A stretch of 6,049 bases of DNA from a bacterium (GTDB lineage: Bacteria > Verrucomicrobiota > Kiritimatiellia > UBA8416 > CAMZLY01). The translations under genes were made by a program, and so were the position numbers. The notes beneath the pieces are model-generated. The model was not told the DNA's origin and did not search any database. It saw only the letters and a program-made list of their open reading frames with translations. Where the stretch lies: positions 1 to 6,049 of the forward strand of contig DAOVUR010000120.1 of NCBI GenBank assembly GCA_030632465.1, given 5' to 3'. Shown here piece by piece: positions 1 through 5,784 of this stretch (its first letter is position 1; the number at the start of each line of letters is the position of its first letter).

Positions 1-111
1 GTATTAGTTTTGGATGCCGCAGGAAAGCAGATTGGCAGAACTGGTTATCAGCCTGGTGGTCCTGAAAAGTATATTGAGCATATAAAAGAGATACTTGCTA
101 AGAAAAAATAG
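1..111 (+). CDS. Thioredoxin-like protein, C-terminal fragment
   Basis: The window opens inside this gene; only its last 36 codons and the TAG stop are present. The visible peptide begins VLVLDAAGKQIGRTGYQPGG and ends in a helix rich in Lys and Glu (KYIEHIKEILAKKK). This matches the last beta-strand, turn and C-terminal helix of thioredoxin-fold proteins, where a 'hydrophobic strand - D - x - x - G - K' turn is followed by a glycine-rich segment and a closing helix. The catalytic CxxC would lie upstream and cannot be seen, so the active site and any signal peptide are unknown. A hairpin terminator 67 nt after the stop separates it from the next gene, so it is probably not co-transcribed with the downstream redox genes, although the theme is shared. 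The thioredoxin-like call is moderate; the exact subfamily is not determinable. Confidence 0.6.
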   Translation, partial: VLVLDAAGKQIGRTGYQPGGPEKYIEHIKEILAKKK

Positions 112-178
112 TCATCAGTATTAAGCGGTCTATCTGCAGTTAAACTTATGGCTTATTAGCACTATTATGTTGATATTA

Positions 179-222
179 AATACTTTTACCACTAAATTTG
201 TTGGTGGTAAAAGTGTTTTATT
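179..222 (+). terminator. Rho-independent terminator after the thioredoxin-like gene
   Basis: A 14-nt arm AATACTTTTACCAC (179-192) pairs with GTGGTAAAAGTGTT (204-217), with one T-G wobble and an 11-nt loop, and is followed by TTATT. The stem is long but AT-rich. It marks the end of the upstream transcript and the left border of the 285-4873 unit. The rest of the 173-nt gap (112-284) holds no gene I can support. Confidence 0.7.
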
Positions 223-284
223 ATGGTCTACTAAAAGCAGAAACTAATGACTGAAAACTAAGAAGCAGAAAAAATAGGAATATT

Positions 285-1481
285 ATGAATGTAGAAGTGT
301 GTGATGGTATAGATTGGGTGGGGCATGTTGATTGGTCGATTAGGGATTTTCATGGGTATCAGACCGACCGTGGATCAAGTTATAATGCATATCTTGTGCG
401 TGATGAAAAGGTTGCTTTAATTGATGCAGTAAAAGCTCCGTATGCTGGAGAGTTGCTGGATAACATTAAGTTACTGGTTGATCTTGATAAGGTTGATTAT
501 GTGGTATGTAATCATGCGGAGCCTGATCATTCTGGTGGATTGCCTGCTGTGATGCGGGAGTGTGTGAATGCTATCCTGCTTTGTAACGAGAAGTGCAAGA
601 AGGCATTGTCACAACATTTTGATACTTCCATGTGGAAGTTTCAAGTAGTGTCTGATGGCGAGACTCTTAGCCTGGGTAATAAAACTTTGTCTTTTATGGA
701 CACGCCACTTGTGCATTGGCCAGAATCGATGTTCACATTTATTCCTGAAGATAAAATTCTATTCTCTATGGATGCTTTTGGGCAACATTATGCAACAGCA
801 GGTAGATTTGATGACCAGGAGCCGCTTGAGGTTATTATGGCGGAAGCAAAAACATATTTTGCTAATATTGTCATGCTTTACAGTAAGCCTATTCAGCGTG
901 CATTAGATCGCACGAAAGATCATGACATAGAGATCATTGCGCCGAGTCACGGAATTATATGGAGAAGTCATATAGCGACTATTCTTAAAGCATACCAGGA
1001 GTGGGTTCAGTTGAAACCGCAACCTAAGGTGCTGGTTATTTATGACACCATGTGGAAGAGTACCGAGTTGATGGCAGAGGCTATTGTTGATGGTGTGATC
1101 GATTCTGGTGCTGATGTTCGTATGTTCAATGTTAGAGCAAATAATATGACAGTTATGGCTACGGATATTCTTGATGCTTCGGCAGTGGCTTTTGGTTCAC
1201 CTACATTGAATATGACTCTTATGCCGCAGATGGCAGCAATTCTTACGTATCTGACTGGGTTGAAGCCTGCAGGCAAAGATAGTTTTGCTTTTGGCTCGTA
1301 TGGGTGGTCATCTGGTGGAACCAAGGCTGTGGAAGAGTATTTGGTTAAGATGAAGATGAATGTAGTTCGTGAACCTATTAATGCGCAGTTTGTACCAACT
1401 CCTGATGTTATTGCTGAGTGTCGTGCTGCAGGTGCTGACTTGGGTAGGCGGGCTCTTGATAAGATGGTGGATAGTGAGTAG
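285..1481 (+). CDS. fprA: FprA-type flavodiiron protein (class A flavoprotein, O2/NO reductase)
   Basis: A cytoplasmic flavodiiron protein that reduces O2 to water and/or NO to N2O, fed by rubredoxin or a similar donor. Residues 1-245 are the metallo-beta-lactamase-like diiron domain and all expected ligands are present: H77-x-E79-x-D81-H82 (NHAEPDHSGG), H144 (LVHWPES), D163 (FSMDAFGQH) and H222 (PSHGIIW), with spacings typical of the family. Residues 248-395 are the flavodoxin domain, with the FMN phosphate loop YDTMWKST (253-260), GSPT (304-307) and GSYGWSSGG (337-345). The length of 398 aa is that of class A members, with no fused rubredoxin or flavin reductase domain, so the electron donor must be a separate protein not seen here. 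The ATG has AGGA five nt upstream. It is first in a unit with dsbD and zwf (49-nt gap to dsbD). O2 versus NO preference cannot be read from sequence. The symbol is by family. Confidence 0.95.
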   Translation: MNVEVCDGIDWVGHVDWSIRDFHGYQTDRGSSYNAYLVRDEKVALIDAVKAPYAGELLDNIKLLVDLDKVDYVVCNHAEPDHSGGLPAVMRECVNAILLCNEKCKKALSQHFDTSMWKFQVVSDGETLSLGNKTLSFMDTPLVHWPESMFTFIPEDKILFSMDAFGQHYATAGRFDDQEPLEVIMAEAKTYFANIVMLYSKPIQRALDRTKDHDIEIIAPSHGIIWRSHIATILKAYQEWVQLKPQPKVLVIYDTMWKSTELMAEAIVDGVIDSGADVRMFNVRANNMTVMATDILDASAVAFGSPTLNMTLMPQMAAILTYLTGLKPAGKDSFAFGSYGWSSGGTKAVEEYLVKMKMNVVREPINAQFVPTPDVIAECRAAGADLGRRALDKMVDSE

Positions 1482-1515
1482 TAACTAACTAAACAAGTTT
1501 ACAGTAGATAGGATT

Positions 1516-1522
1516 AAGAAGG
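1516..1522 (+). promoter_or_regulatory. Ribosome binding site of dsbD
   Basis: AAGAAGG lies 8 nt before the ATG at 1531. This supports that start, which is also the one that gives a complete signal peptide. The 49-nt gap after the flavodiiron gene shows no terminator, consistent with read-through. Confidence 0.55.
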
Positions 1523-1530
1523 TTAACAGG

Positions 1531-3096
1531 ATGAAAAAAATTATATATATTTTGATGTTGTTGGTGGGCATAGCTGGTAGTGCTATTGCTCAGTTTGATG
1601 ATCCGTTTACTGTGTCAGTGGCGCTGGATAAGTCAAGTGTGGGTGCTGAAGTGGTTGTGGTGTCATTTACGGTACCAGATGTTCATCATCTATATAAAGA
1701 TGTGATTGTGGTTAAAGCTACTGATGGCATATCGTTGAAAGCGGATGATCTTCCTGTAGGTAAGCAGGAGTATGATGCGTTAACTGAGAAAAACATTGCG
1801 GTGTATAAAGCTGATACAGTGCAGCGGTATATTTTGAGCGGTGTGGTTACGGATAGCTCGACAGTTACGGTTGAATATCAGGGGTGTAGTGGTAGTTTAT
1901 GTTTCGCGCCTGAATCTAGAACTTTTAATATTATGTCGGGCAAGGAGATTCCCGCTGCTGACCCGGAAGGGACTGTGACGGAAGTTGTTGCCGATAGTGG
2001 TGACTGGCGTGCTACTGCTGATAAGTTTGAAGTTGTGAATTCTGCATCTGGATATCTTGGGGCTAGTGATTTTATTGCTTTTCTTAATGGCTCCGGATCT
2101 AGTGGGTTTGGTGAACGTGGGATATGGCTTACGATTTTGCTTATTCTGCTAGGTGGTATGGCTCTTAATTTGACACCTTGTGTGTTGCCGATGATACCGA
2201 TTAATATTGCCATTATTGGAGCTGGTGTTCAGTCAGGTTCGCGTACACGTGGATTTCTGCTTGGTGGTGTATATGGTGCAGGGATAGCTTTTGTATATGG
2301 TGTCTTGGGCTTGGCTGTTATTCTTACTGGTGCTAAGTTCGGTTCGCTTAATTCTTTACCTATTTTTAATTTTGGGATAGCCCTACTATTTGCGGGGCTG
2401 TCGCTATCTATGTTTGGGTTATTTAATATTGATTTAACTAAGTTTCAGGGCAAGATGGGGAATGAGTCTAAGAAGCGTGGCGGGTTACTGCCTACATTTC
2501 TTATGGGCGGTGTTGCTGCCTTACTAGCTGGTGCGTGTGTTGCGCCTGTGGTTATCTCTGTACTTCTGCTTGCGACTCGTTTGTATCAGGCGGGAAATGT
2601 TGCTGCTTTGCTGTTGCCATTTATTTTAGGGCTTGGCATGGCGCTTCCGTGGCCATTTGCTGGTGCTGGTTTATCATTCTTGCCTAAACCTGGGCAGTGG
2701 ATGGAGCGGATTAAACAGCTGTTTGGTGTGATTATTATGGTGGCGGCATTGTATTATGCTTTTGTTGGATTTCGTATAATCAAAAGTAGAACTCCAAAAG
2801 ATAATTTAACGGAGGTCTCGCAGGCGGCAAGTAAAGACAATTTTGCTGAGATGTTACAGGCTGCAGAAAAAGATGGTCGCCCAGTGTTGATTGACTTCTG
2901 GGCTACATGGTGTAAGAACTGCGCCAAGATGGAAAAGACAACATTTCATGAAGAAGAAGTGATGAGCAATATGGAAAAATTCTTCTTTATTAAATATCAG
3001 GCTGAAGATATGAATGCAGCGGAGATTAAGGCTGTGTTAGATTACTATAATGTTAAAGGGTTACCTACCTATATTACATTACGCCCGAAAGAGTAG
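1531..3096 (+). CDS. dsbD: Thiol:disulfide interchange protein DsbD, C-terminally short
   Basis: Inner-membrane protein that passes electrons from cytoplasmic thioredoxin to periplasmic thiol proteins. Residues 1-20 are a signal peptide (positive MKK, hydrophobic core, AIA before Q21). Residues 21-150 are the periplasmic N-terminal domain, whose Cys pair is C119/C124 (QGCSGSLCFAPE, compare the QGC..xxC.PPE pattern of DsbD). Residues about 197-415 form the multi-pass transmembrane domain with redox cysteines C217 (NLTPCVLPMIP) and C336 (AGACVAPVV). Residues about 432-521 are a thioredoxin-like domain with WC461-K-N-C464 and the cis-Pro segment GLPT (510-513). All six redox cysteines are present. 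The frame stops only eight residues after GLPT, where the family normally continues for a final strand and helix of some 25-35 residues. The -1 frame downstream stays open to the zwf start, so a frameshift or lineage-specific shortening is possible. Identity is secure; the C-terminus is not. Confidence 0.92.
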   Translation: MKKIIYILMLLVGIAGSAIAQFDDPFTVSVALDKSSVGAEVVVVSFTVPDVHHLYKDVIVVKATDGISLKADDLPVGKQEYDALTEKNIAVYKADTVQRYILSGVVTDSSTVTVEYQGCSGSLCFAPESRTFNIMSGKEIPAADPEGTVTEVVADSGDWRATADKFEVVNSASGYLGASDFIAFLNGSGSSGFGERGIWLTILLILLGGMALNLTPCVLPMIPINIAIIGAGVQSGSRTRGFLLGGVYGAGIAFVYGVLGLAVILTGAKFGSLNSLPIFNFGIALLFAGLSLSMFGLFNIDLTKFQGKMGNESKKRGGLLPTFLMGGVAALLAGACVAPVVISVLLLATRLYQAGNVAALLLPFILGLGMALPWPFAGAGLSFLPKPGQWMERIKQLFGVIIMVAALYYAFVGFRIIKSRTPKDNLTEVSQAASKDNFAEMLQAAEKDGRPVLIDFWATWCKNCAKMEKTTFHEEEVMSNMEKFFFIKYQAEDMNAAEIKAVLDYYNVKGLPTYITLRPKE

Positions 3097-3197
3097 GGGG
3101 TGTTGAGGCCTACGGTATTAAAGGTGTGGCAGGTGGAAAAATCGATTATGATTACGATTACGATTGTGATTACGATGAAGTGGAGATTAAACTTTGA
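3097..3197 (+). other. Open -1-frame tail after dsbD, possible lost or shifted C-terminus
   Basis: Immediately after the dsbD TAG, the frame one base behind (open from 3054) continues without a stop to TGA at 3195-3197. That TGA overlaps the zwf ATG as TGATG. It would add ERVGGVEAYGIKGVAGGKID, then an acidic Asp-Tyr repeat, then EVEIKL. There is no ATG in this frame, and the one GTG (3126) lacks a convincing Shine-Dalgarno, so a separate gene is unlikely. One inserted base between 3054 and 3093 would join it to dsbD. The peptide is not obviously thioredoxin-like. It may be the remains of the original C-terminus, or simply a 100-nt intergenic spacer that happens to be open. Confidence 0.35.
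3144..3179 (+). repeat. Tandem GATTAC hexamer repeat (six degenerate units)
   Basis: Units in order are GATTAT, GATTAC, GATTAC, GATTGT, GATTAC, GATGAA. It lies in the dsbD-zwf gap just before the zwf ribosome binding site. In the open -1 frame it encodes alternating Asp-Tyr/Cys. Three perfect units and three with one to three changes suggest an old or slowly drifting slippage repeat. Gain or loss of a unit would keep any reading frame and change the dsbD-zwf spacing by 6 nt. Confidence 0.75.
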
Positions 3198-4873
3198 TGA
3201 AAACTATAGATGATAGTCGTAAACTTAATATAGTTATTGTCGGAGCGTCTGGTGACTTAGCGCGAAGAAAGATATTCCCCGCACTCTTTGCTTTATACTG
3301 CCAGGGATATCTGCCGGATAAGTTTAGTATCTTCGGCTTCGCAAGGTCGAAGATGGATAATCAGTCCTTTCGCGATAAAATCACCGAGCATTTAACATGT
3401 CGCTATGCGCCTGGTCAGGAGTGCGCAGAACGCATGGATGAGTTTCTTGCGGCATGCAGTTATCTGTCGGGCGACTATGGTGATGTGGAGGCATTTAGGC
3501 GGCTCAAGGGCGAAATGGATAGTGTACCATCTGATTCACAGCCTAACTGTTTGTTTTATATGGCTGTTCCGCCATCAGTCTTTCTGGATGTAGCAAACTC
3601 GATAGGTACTGCTGGGATGATCTATGATGAATCTACTGAGGCGTGGTCTAGGGTTGTGATCGAGAAACCGTTTGGTCGTGACCGGGCATCTTCTGACGAG
3701 CTTACGGCTAAGTTGGGAGGTGTTTTTACTGAGGAGCAGATATATCGGATTGATCACTACTTGGGTAAAGAAGTTGTACAGAATTTATTAGTGCTTCGTT
3801 TTGCTAACCTCATATTTGAGCCGATCTGGCGACGCGAATATATTAGTCGTGTAGATATATCATGGTCAGAGGATCTTGATGTTGCGGGACGTGGTGGCTA
3901 TTTTGATGAGTATGGTATAATTCGTGATGTCATGCAGAATCATCTTTTACAGATGCTGGCACTTATTGCGATGGAACCACCTGCGGTCTTGAATGCGCGA
4001 GATATTCGTGATGAGAAAGTTAAAGTTTTAAGAAGCATTGCGCCGATCGTTATGAACAACCTTGTGCGTGGTCAGTATTGCGCTGCAACAGTTGATGGGG
4101 TAGAGCATATTGGCTATACAGAGGATGATAGTGTGCCTTCAGATTCATCTACTGAGACATATGCAGCAGTTATACTGAATATTCGTAATGCGCGCTGGGA
4201 TGGCGTGCCATTTTTTATGCGTGCAGGAAAAGGGTTAGCAGCAAAGAGCACGGAGATATCTATCTACTTTAGGGATGTGCCTGGTAATATGTTTTGCGAT
4301 GCTGCTGGCTGCCCTGGTGTTAATAAGTTGAAAATCCGGATTCAGCCAGATGAAGCAGTAATATTGGAAATAAACAATAAGGCGCCTGGTCTAGGTTTCG
4401 AGCTGACTAGGCAGAGTCTTGACTTACACTACAAGAACGTGTTTAATGAAGAAATTCCAGATGCATACGAGAGTTTGTTGATTGATGTTTTGCAAGGTGA
4501 AGAAAGTCTTTTTATTAGACATGATGAGCTTGCTGCGGCATGGGATATATTTACGCCGATTCTACATGCTGTTGAGGAGAGTGGGATCAAGCCGGAGTTA
4601 TATGATTTTGGTAGTAATGGGCCAATAGCGGCATGCGAGATGTTTGCGGAAGAATGTGGTATAAAGTTTGATAATGATGAACTAAGGAGAGAAAGAATGA
4701 GTCATAAATGTGATGAGCAAAAGCATAAAGGTCATCTTTGTGTATTAGCTAGCGAGAAAAAGTTTGATGAGTTACAGACGTTAGTAAAAGACGCTAAATT
4801 TGTATGTTTTAATTGTGGGCGTGTTGCACATGATGAAGGAAACCTTTGCAATCCAATGCCTTTAAAAGGGTGA
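3197..4873 (+). CDS. zwf: Glucose-6-phosphate dehydrogenase fused to a Cys/His-rich C-terminal module
   Basis: First enzyme of the oxidative pentose phosphate pathway: glucose-6-phosphate to 6-phosphogluconolactone, making NADPH in the cytoplasm. Numbered from the ATG at 3197 (558 aa): Rossmann loop GASGDLARRK at 16-25, EKPFG at 156-160, the active-site signature RIDHYLGK at 184-191 (catalytic His187 and substrate Lys191 expected), catalytic base His249 in RDVMQNHLLQ, and the late GSNGP motif at 472-476. Residues 1 to about 500 account for a complete enzyme of normal length. Residues 501-558 are an extra module with C505, C515, C537-x2-C540 and C551, which the family does not have. GGAG at 3182-3185 lies 11 nt before ATG 3197; a TTG at 3194 (8 nt) is an alternative start adding one residue. 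It is last in the unit, with a terminator following. No pgl or gnd is adjacent. G6PDH identity is certain; the fusion could be real or a frame error. Confidence 0.95.
   Translation: MKTIDDSRKLNIVIVGASGDLARRKIFPALFALYCQGYLPDKFSIFGFARSKMDNQSFRDKITEHLTCRYAPGQECAERMDEFLAACSYLSGDYGDVEAFRRLKGEMDSVPSDSQPNCLFYMAVPPSVFLDVANSIGTAGMIYDESTEAWSRVVIEKPFGRDRASSDELTAKLGGVFTEEQIYRIDHYLGKEVVQNLLVLRFANLIFEPIWRREYISRVDISWSEDLDVAGRGGYFDEYGIIRDVMQNHLLQMLALIAMEPPAVLNARDIRDEKVKVLRSIAPIVMNNLVRGQYCAATVDGVEHIGYTEDDSVPSDSSTETYAAVILNIRNARWDGVPFFMRAGKGLAAKSTEISIYFRDVPGNMFCDAAGCPGVNKLKIRIQPDEAVILEINNKAPGLGFELTRQSLDLHYKNVFNEEIPDAYESLLIDVLQGEESLFIRHDELAAAWDIFTPILHAVEESGIKPELYDFGSNGPIAACEMFAEECGIKFDNDELRRERMSHKCDEQKHKGHLCVLASEKKFDELQTLVKDAKFVCFNCGRVAHDEGNLCNPMPLKG
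4684..4689 (+). promoter_or_regulatory. Internal ribosome binding site inside zwf
   Basis: AAGGAG sits 7 nt before an in-frame ATG at 4697, an ideal Shine-Dalgarno arrangement inside a coding region. It overlaps an out-of-frame TAA (4683-4685), giving TAAGGAG, the usual layout where one gene's stop overlaps the next gene's ribosome binding site. Confidence 0.55.
4697..4873 (+). CDS. Small Cys/His-rich putative zinc-binding protein, in frame with the zwf 3' end
   Basis: A 58-aa stretch that can be read as the tail of the zwf product or as its own protein from ATG 4697. It starts MSHKCDEQKHKGHLCVLASE and has a middle helix rich in Lys/Asp. It ends with CFNCGRVAHDEGNLCNPMPL. Candidate metal ligands, in its own numbering, are H13, C15, C37, C40, H45 and C51; CxxC followed by Cys ten residues later looks like half a zinc ribbon, completed by GHLC. 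I recall similar free-standing small bacterial proteins ending in a 'CGRxA...NLC.P' pattern, but cannot verify this here. The strong ribosome binding site and the start exactly after the normal end of G6PDH argue that it was, or still is, a separate gene. Function unknown; a metal-binding or redox-sensing role is inference from the cysteines only. Confidence 0.5.
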   Translation: MSHKCDEQKHKGHLCVLASEKKFDELQTLVKDAKFVCFNCGRVAHDEGNLCNPMPLKG

Positions 4874-4886
4874 AGGGTAAAATTGT

Positions 4887-4943
4887 AGCCAGGAGCTAGG
4901 ATTCAGAGCTATTCTGAGTTTTGGTTGCTGGCTTTTTTATTTT
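4887..4943 (+). terminator. Rho-independent terminator after zwf
   Basis: Outer arms AGCCAG (4887-4892) and CTGGCT (4928-4933) enclose a second hairpin of about ten pairs, several of them G-T. In it AGGATTCAGA pairs with TCTGAGTTTT around the loop GCTAT. The outer arm runs straight into TTTTTATTTT. It starts 14 nt after the zwf stop and closes the plus-strand unit that begins at 285. Confidence 0.85.
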
Positions 4944-4945
4944 CT

Positions 4946-4998
4946 AGTAAAACAGCTTTCCAAAGCTGTTTAGGTCAGCATCGGAGTGCTGATTTACT
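4946..4998. repeat. Intergenic three-hairpin repeat, copy 1 (short form)
   Basis: Ends AGTAAA (4946-4951) and TTTACT (4993-4998) are inverted copies. Inside are a perfect 10-nt hairpin, AAACAGCTTT / AAAGCTGTTT with a CC centre (4950-4971), and a 6-nt stem TCAGCA / TGCTGA with loop TCGGAG (4975-4992). The whole can fold as a three-way junction or cruciform on either strand. It shares its sequence with 5785-5858. It lies between the convergent zwf terminator and the 3' end of the minus-strand nucleotidyltransferase. On the minus strand the first hairpin is followed by TTTTACT and might serve as a weak terminator. Confidence 0.85.
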
Positions 4999-5069
4999 AT
5001 CCCGAACAGGGAGCGACCGCTGCCACGCGGTCTTTCGGCTACACCGTCAAGGCGGAGTACTGATTTACT
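4999..5069. repeat. GC-rich hairpin block ending in the same repeat terminus
   Basis: Directly abuts copy 1. It holds small hairpins TCCC/GGGA (5000-5012) and GACCGC/GCGGTC with loop TGCCAC (5015-5032), a CGG/CCG pair (5036-5046), and ends with CGGAGTACTGATTTACT (5053-5069). That end differs by one base from the terminus of copies 1 and 2 (CGGAGTGCTGATTTACT). GTCTTT then CGCC/CGGC inside it resembles the loop insert of copy 2, so it looks like a third member or an extension module of the same family. It is visibly richer in GC than the flanking genes. No protein-coding signal was found in 4944-5092. Confidence 0.7.
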
Positions 5070-5092
5070 TTTATTGTGTAAGCTCTTTAGAA

Positions 5093-5569
5093 TTATTGAT
5101 GCTTCTCTTTAATTGCATTTAACTGTAGTACAGCTTCTTTATCTCTAGGGCGACCCATGGCTTCTTTTGCCTTTATGAGAGCATTAATGGTTAGTACGCG
5201 ACATTTGCCTATATCTAGTTCTATCTCGATACTATGCTTAAGAACCTCTTCATAGTCGCCAACACCTTTTATTGATCCAAGGCAGTCAAGCTGCCCTAGA
5301 TCAGTTGTGAGATATATGTTTTGCAGTCCTTTACATTTTTCGGCTGTTAGATTCAGTGGTATGCGTTTGTTGGTTATGCGATGTAGAGGGTTTAGGTCGG
5401 CAAGTGTTGTTTGTAGGCGTAAGAGATTATCTGATGTGAAATTGCAACATATATCAATGTCTTGGGTTACTATGGTAACGCCATAGGCTACAGCGGCAAA
5501 TCCACCAACAATAACAAATTCTATATTATTTTTAATTAGTCGCTGTAGCAGTATATCCATCTCTTGCAT
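5093..5569 (-). CDS. MNT-like nucleotidyltransferase
   Basis: A 158-aa protein of the DNA polymerase beta-type nucleotidyltransferase superfamily. Residues 18-40 carry the signature: GG at 22-23, then D37-x-D39 (TQDIDI), the metal-binding pair. D95 in LGQLDCLG is the likely third carboxylate. The C-terminal segment LIKAKEAMGRPRDKEAV (131-147) is the conserved 'K..A.gR.KD' helix seen in these small stand-alone enzymes. The core looks complete and catalytically intact. The start ATG (5569) has GGAG 7 nt upstream. It overlaps the preceding 68-aa gene by 38 nt, so translation is probably coupled. The substrate is unknown. Relatives include MNT/AbiEii-type antitoxin or toxin enzymes and tRNA- or protein-modifying transferases, but nothing here proves such a role. 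Confidence 0.85.
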   Translation of the reverse strand: MQEMDILLQRLIKNNIEFVIVGGFAAVAYGVTIVTQDIDICCNFTSDNLLRLQTTLADLNPLHRITNKRIPLNLTAEKCKGLQNIYLTTDLGQLDCLGSIKGVGDYEEVLKHSIEIELDIGKCRVLTINALIKAKEAMGRPRDKEAVLQLNAIKEKHQ

Positions 5570-5738
5570 GATGTTTCTCCATGGCTTTTCGTAGCATGAG
5601 AGCCGTATTTAAGGCGTGTTGATGTGCTTTGATGCGCTCGGATGGGCTTTTGCGTAAGTTGGTCTCAAGCAGGGACATGTCACACCCATATTCTTCTGCC
5701 AGCATCCATGCTGAAGTCTGTTTGTTGCTCTTGTTCAT
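5532..5738 (-). CDS. Small helical protein paired with the nucleotidyltransferase
   Basis: A 68-aa, soluble, mostly helical protein. Its core (13-55) is LAEEYGCDMSLLETNLRKSP, then SERIKAHQHALNTALMLRKAME. I recognise the pattern 'YGCD.SLLE.NL..(T/S)P.ER...H..AL..A..LR.A' as a small conserved family commonly encoded just before a nucleotidyltransferase of the kind seen at 5093-5569; this is family knowledge from memory. The gene overlaps its partner by 38 nt, which supports a functional pair. No catalytic residues are evident. The start at 5738 has no Shine-Dalgarno. A promoter candidate sits so close upstream that the message could be leaderless, or the true start could be the ATG at codon 12. 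The tail after residue 57 (RDGYTATATN) lies in the overlap and looks unconserved. The exact role is unknown. Confidence 0.75.
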   Translation of the reverse strand: MNKSNKQTSAWMLAEEYGCDMSLLETNLRKSPSERIKAHQHALNTALMLRKAMEKHHARDGYTATATN

Positions 5739-5747
5739 TGTTTTGTT

Positions 5748-5776
5748 ACTATATTTTAGTTATGGGTAAAAGTAAA
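5748..5776 (-). promoter_or_regulatory. Candidate sigma-70 type promoter for the minus-strand gene pair
   Basis: Reading the minus strand, TTTACT (5771-5776, four of six to the -35 consensus), a 17-nt spacer, and TATAGT (5748-5753, five of six to the -10 consensus). Transcription would begin near 5741, three or so bases before the ATG at 5738. This is a pattern match only. Confidence 0.4.
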
Positions 5777-5784
5777 GGGAAAGC

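Noticed and set aside
170..198. Promoter-like TTGATA, 17 nt, TAAATT before the flavodiiron gene
   Set aside because: The -10 match is only four of six, and both boxes overlap the terminator hairpin, so transcription would start inside the stem. Not enough to call.
234..271. Short direct repeat AAGCAGAAA (234-242 and 263-271) in the flavodiiron 5' leader
   Set aside because: Nine A-rich bases repeated once in an AT-rich leader is expected by chance; no palindromic operator features.
1040..1324. Minus-strand open frame opposite the flavodiiron gene
   Set aside because: It is the antisense shadow of the well-supported flavodoxin domain and has no support of its own. The same holds for open frames at 655-906, 1878-2213, 3405-3593 and 3575-3757.
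3081..3097. Programmed -1 ribosomal frameshift at the dsbD end
   Set aside because: No X-XXY-YYZ slippery heptamer is in phase here (codons CGC CCG AAA GAG TAG do not re-pair in -1), and no strong stem was seen just after. A plain indel or chance open frame is likelier.
4946..5069. CRISPR array or tRNA
   Set aside because: Repeats are too few and irregularly spaced for CRISPR, and the hairpins do not form a cloverleaf with anticodon and acceptor arms.
4925..5122. Plus-strand open frame of 65 codons
   Set aside because: It runs through the zwf terminator's T-tract and the palindromic repeats, lacks a ribosome binding site and looks like no protein.
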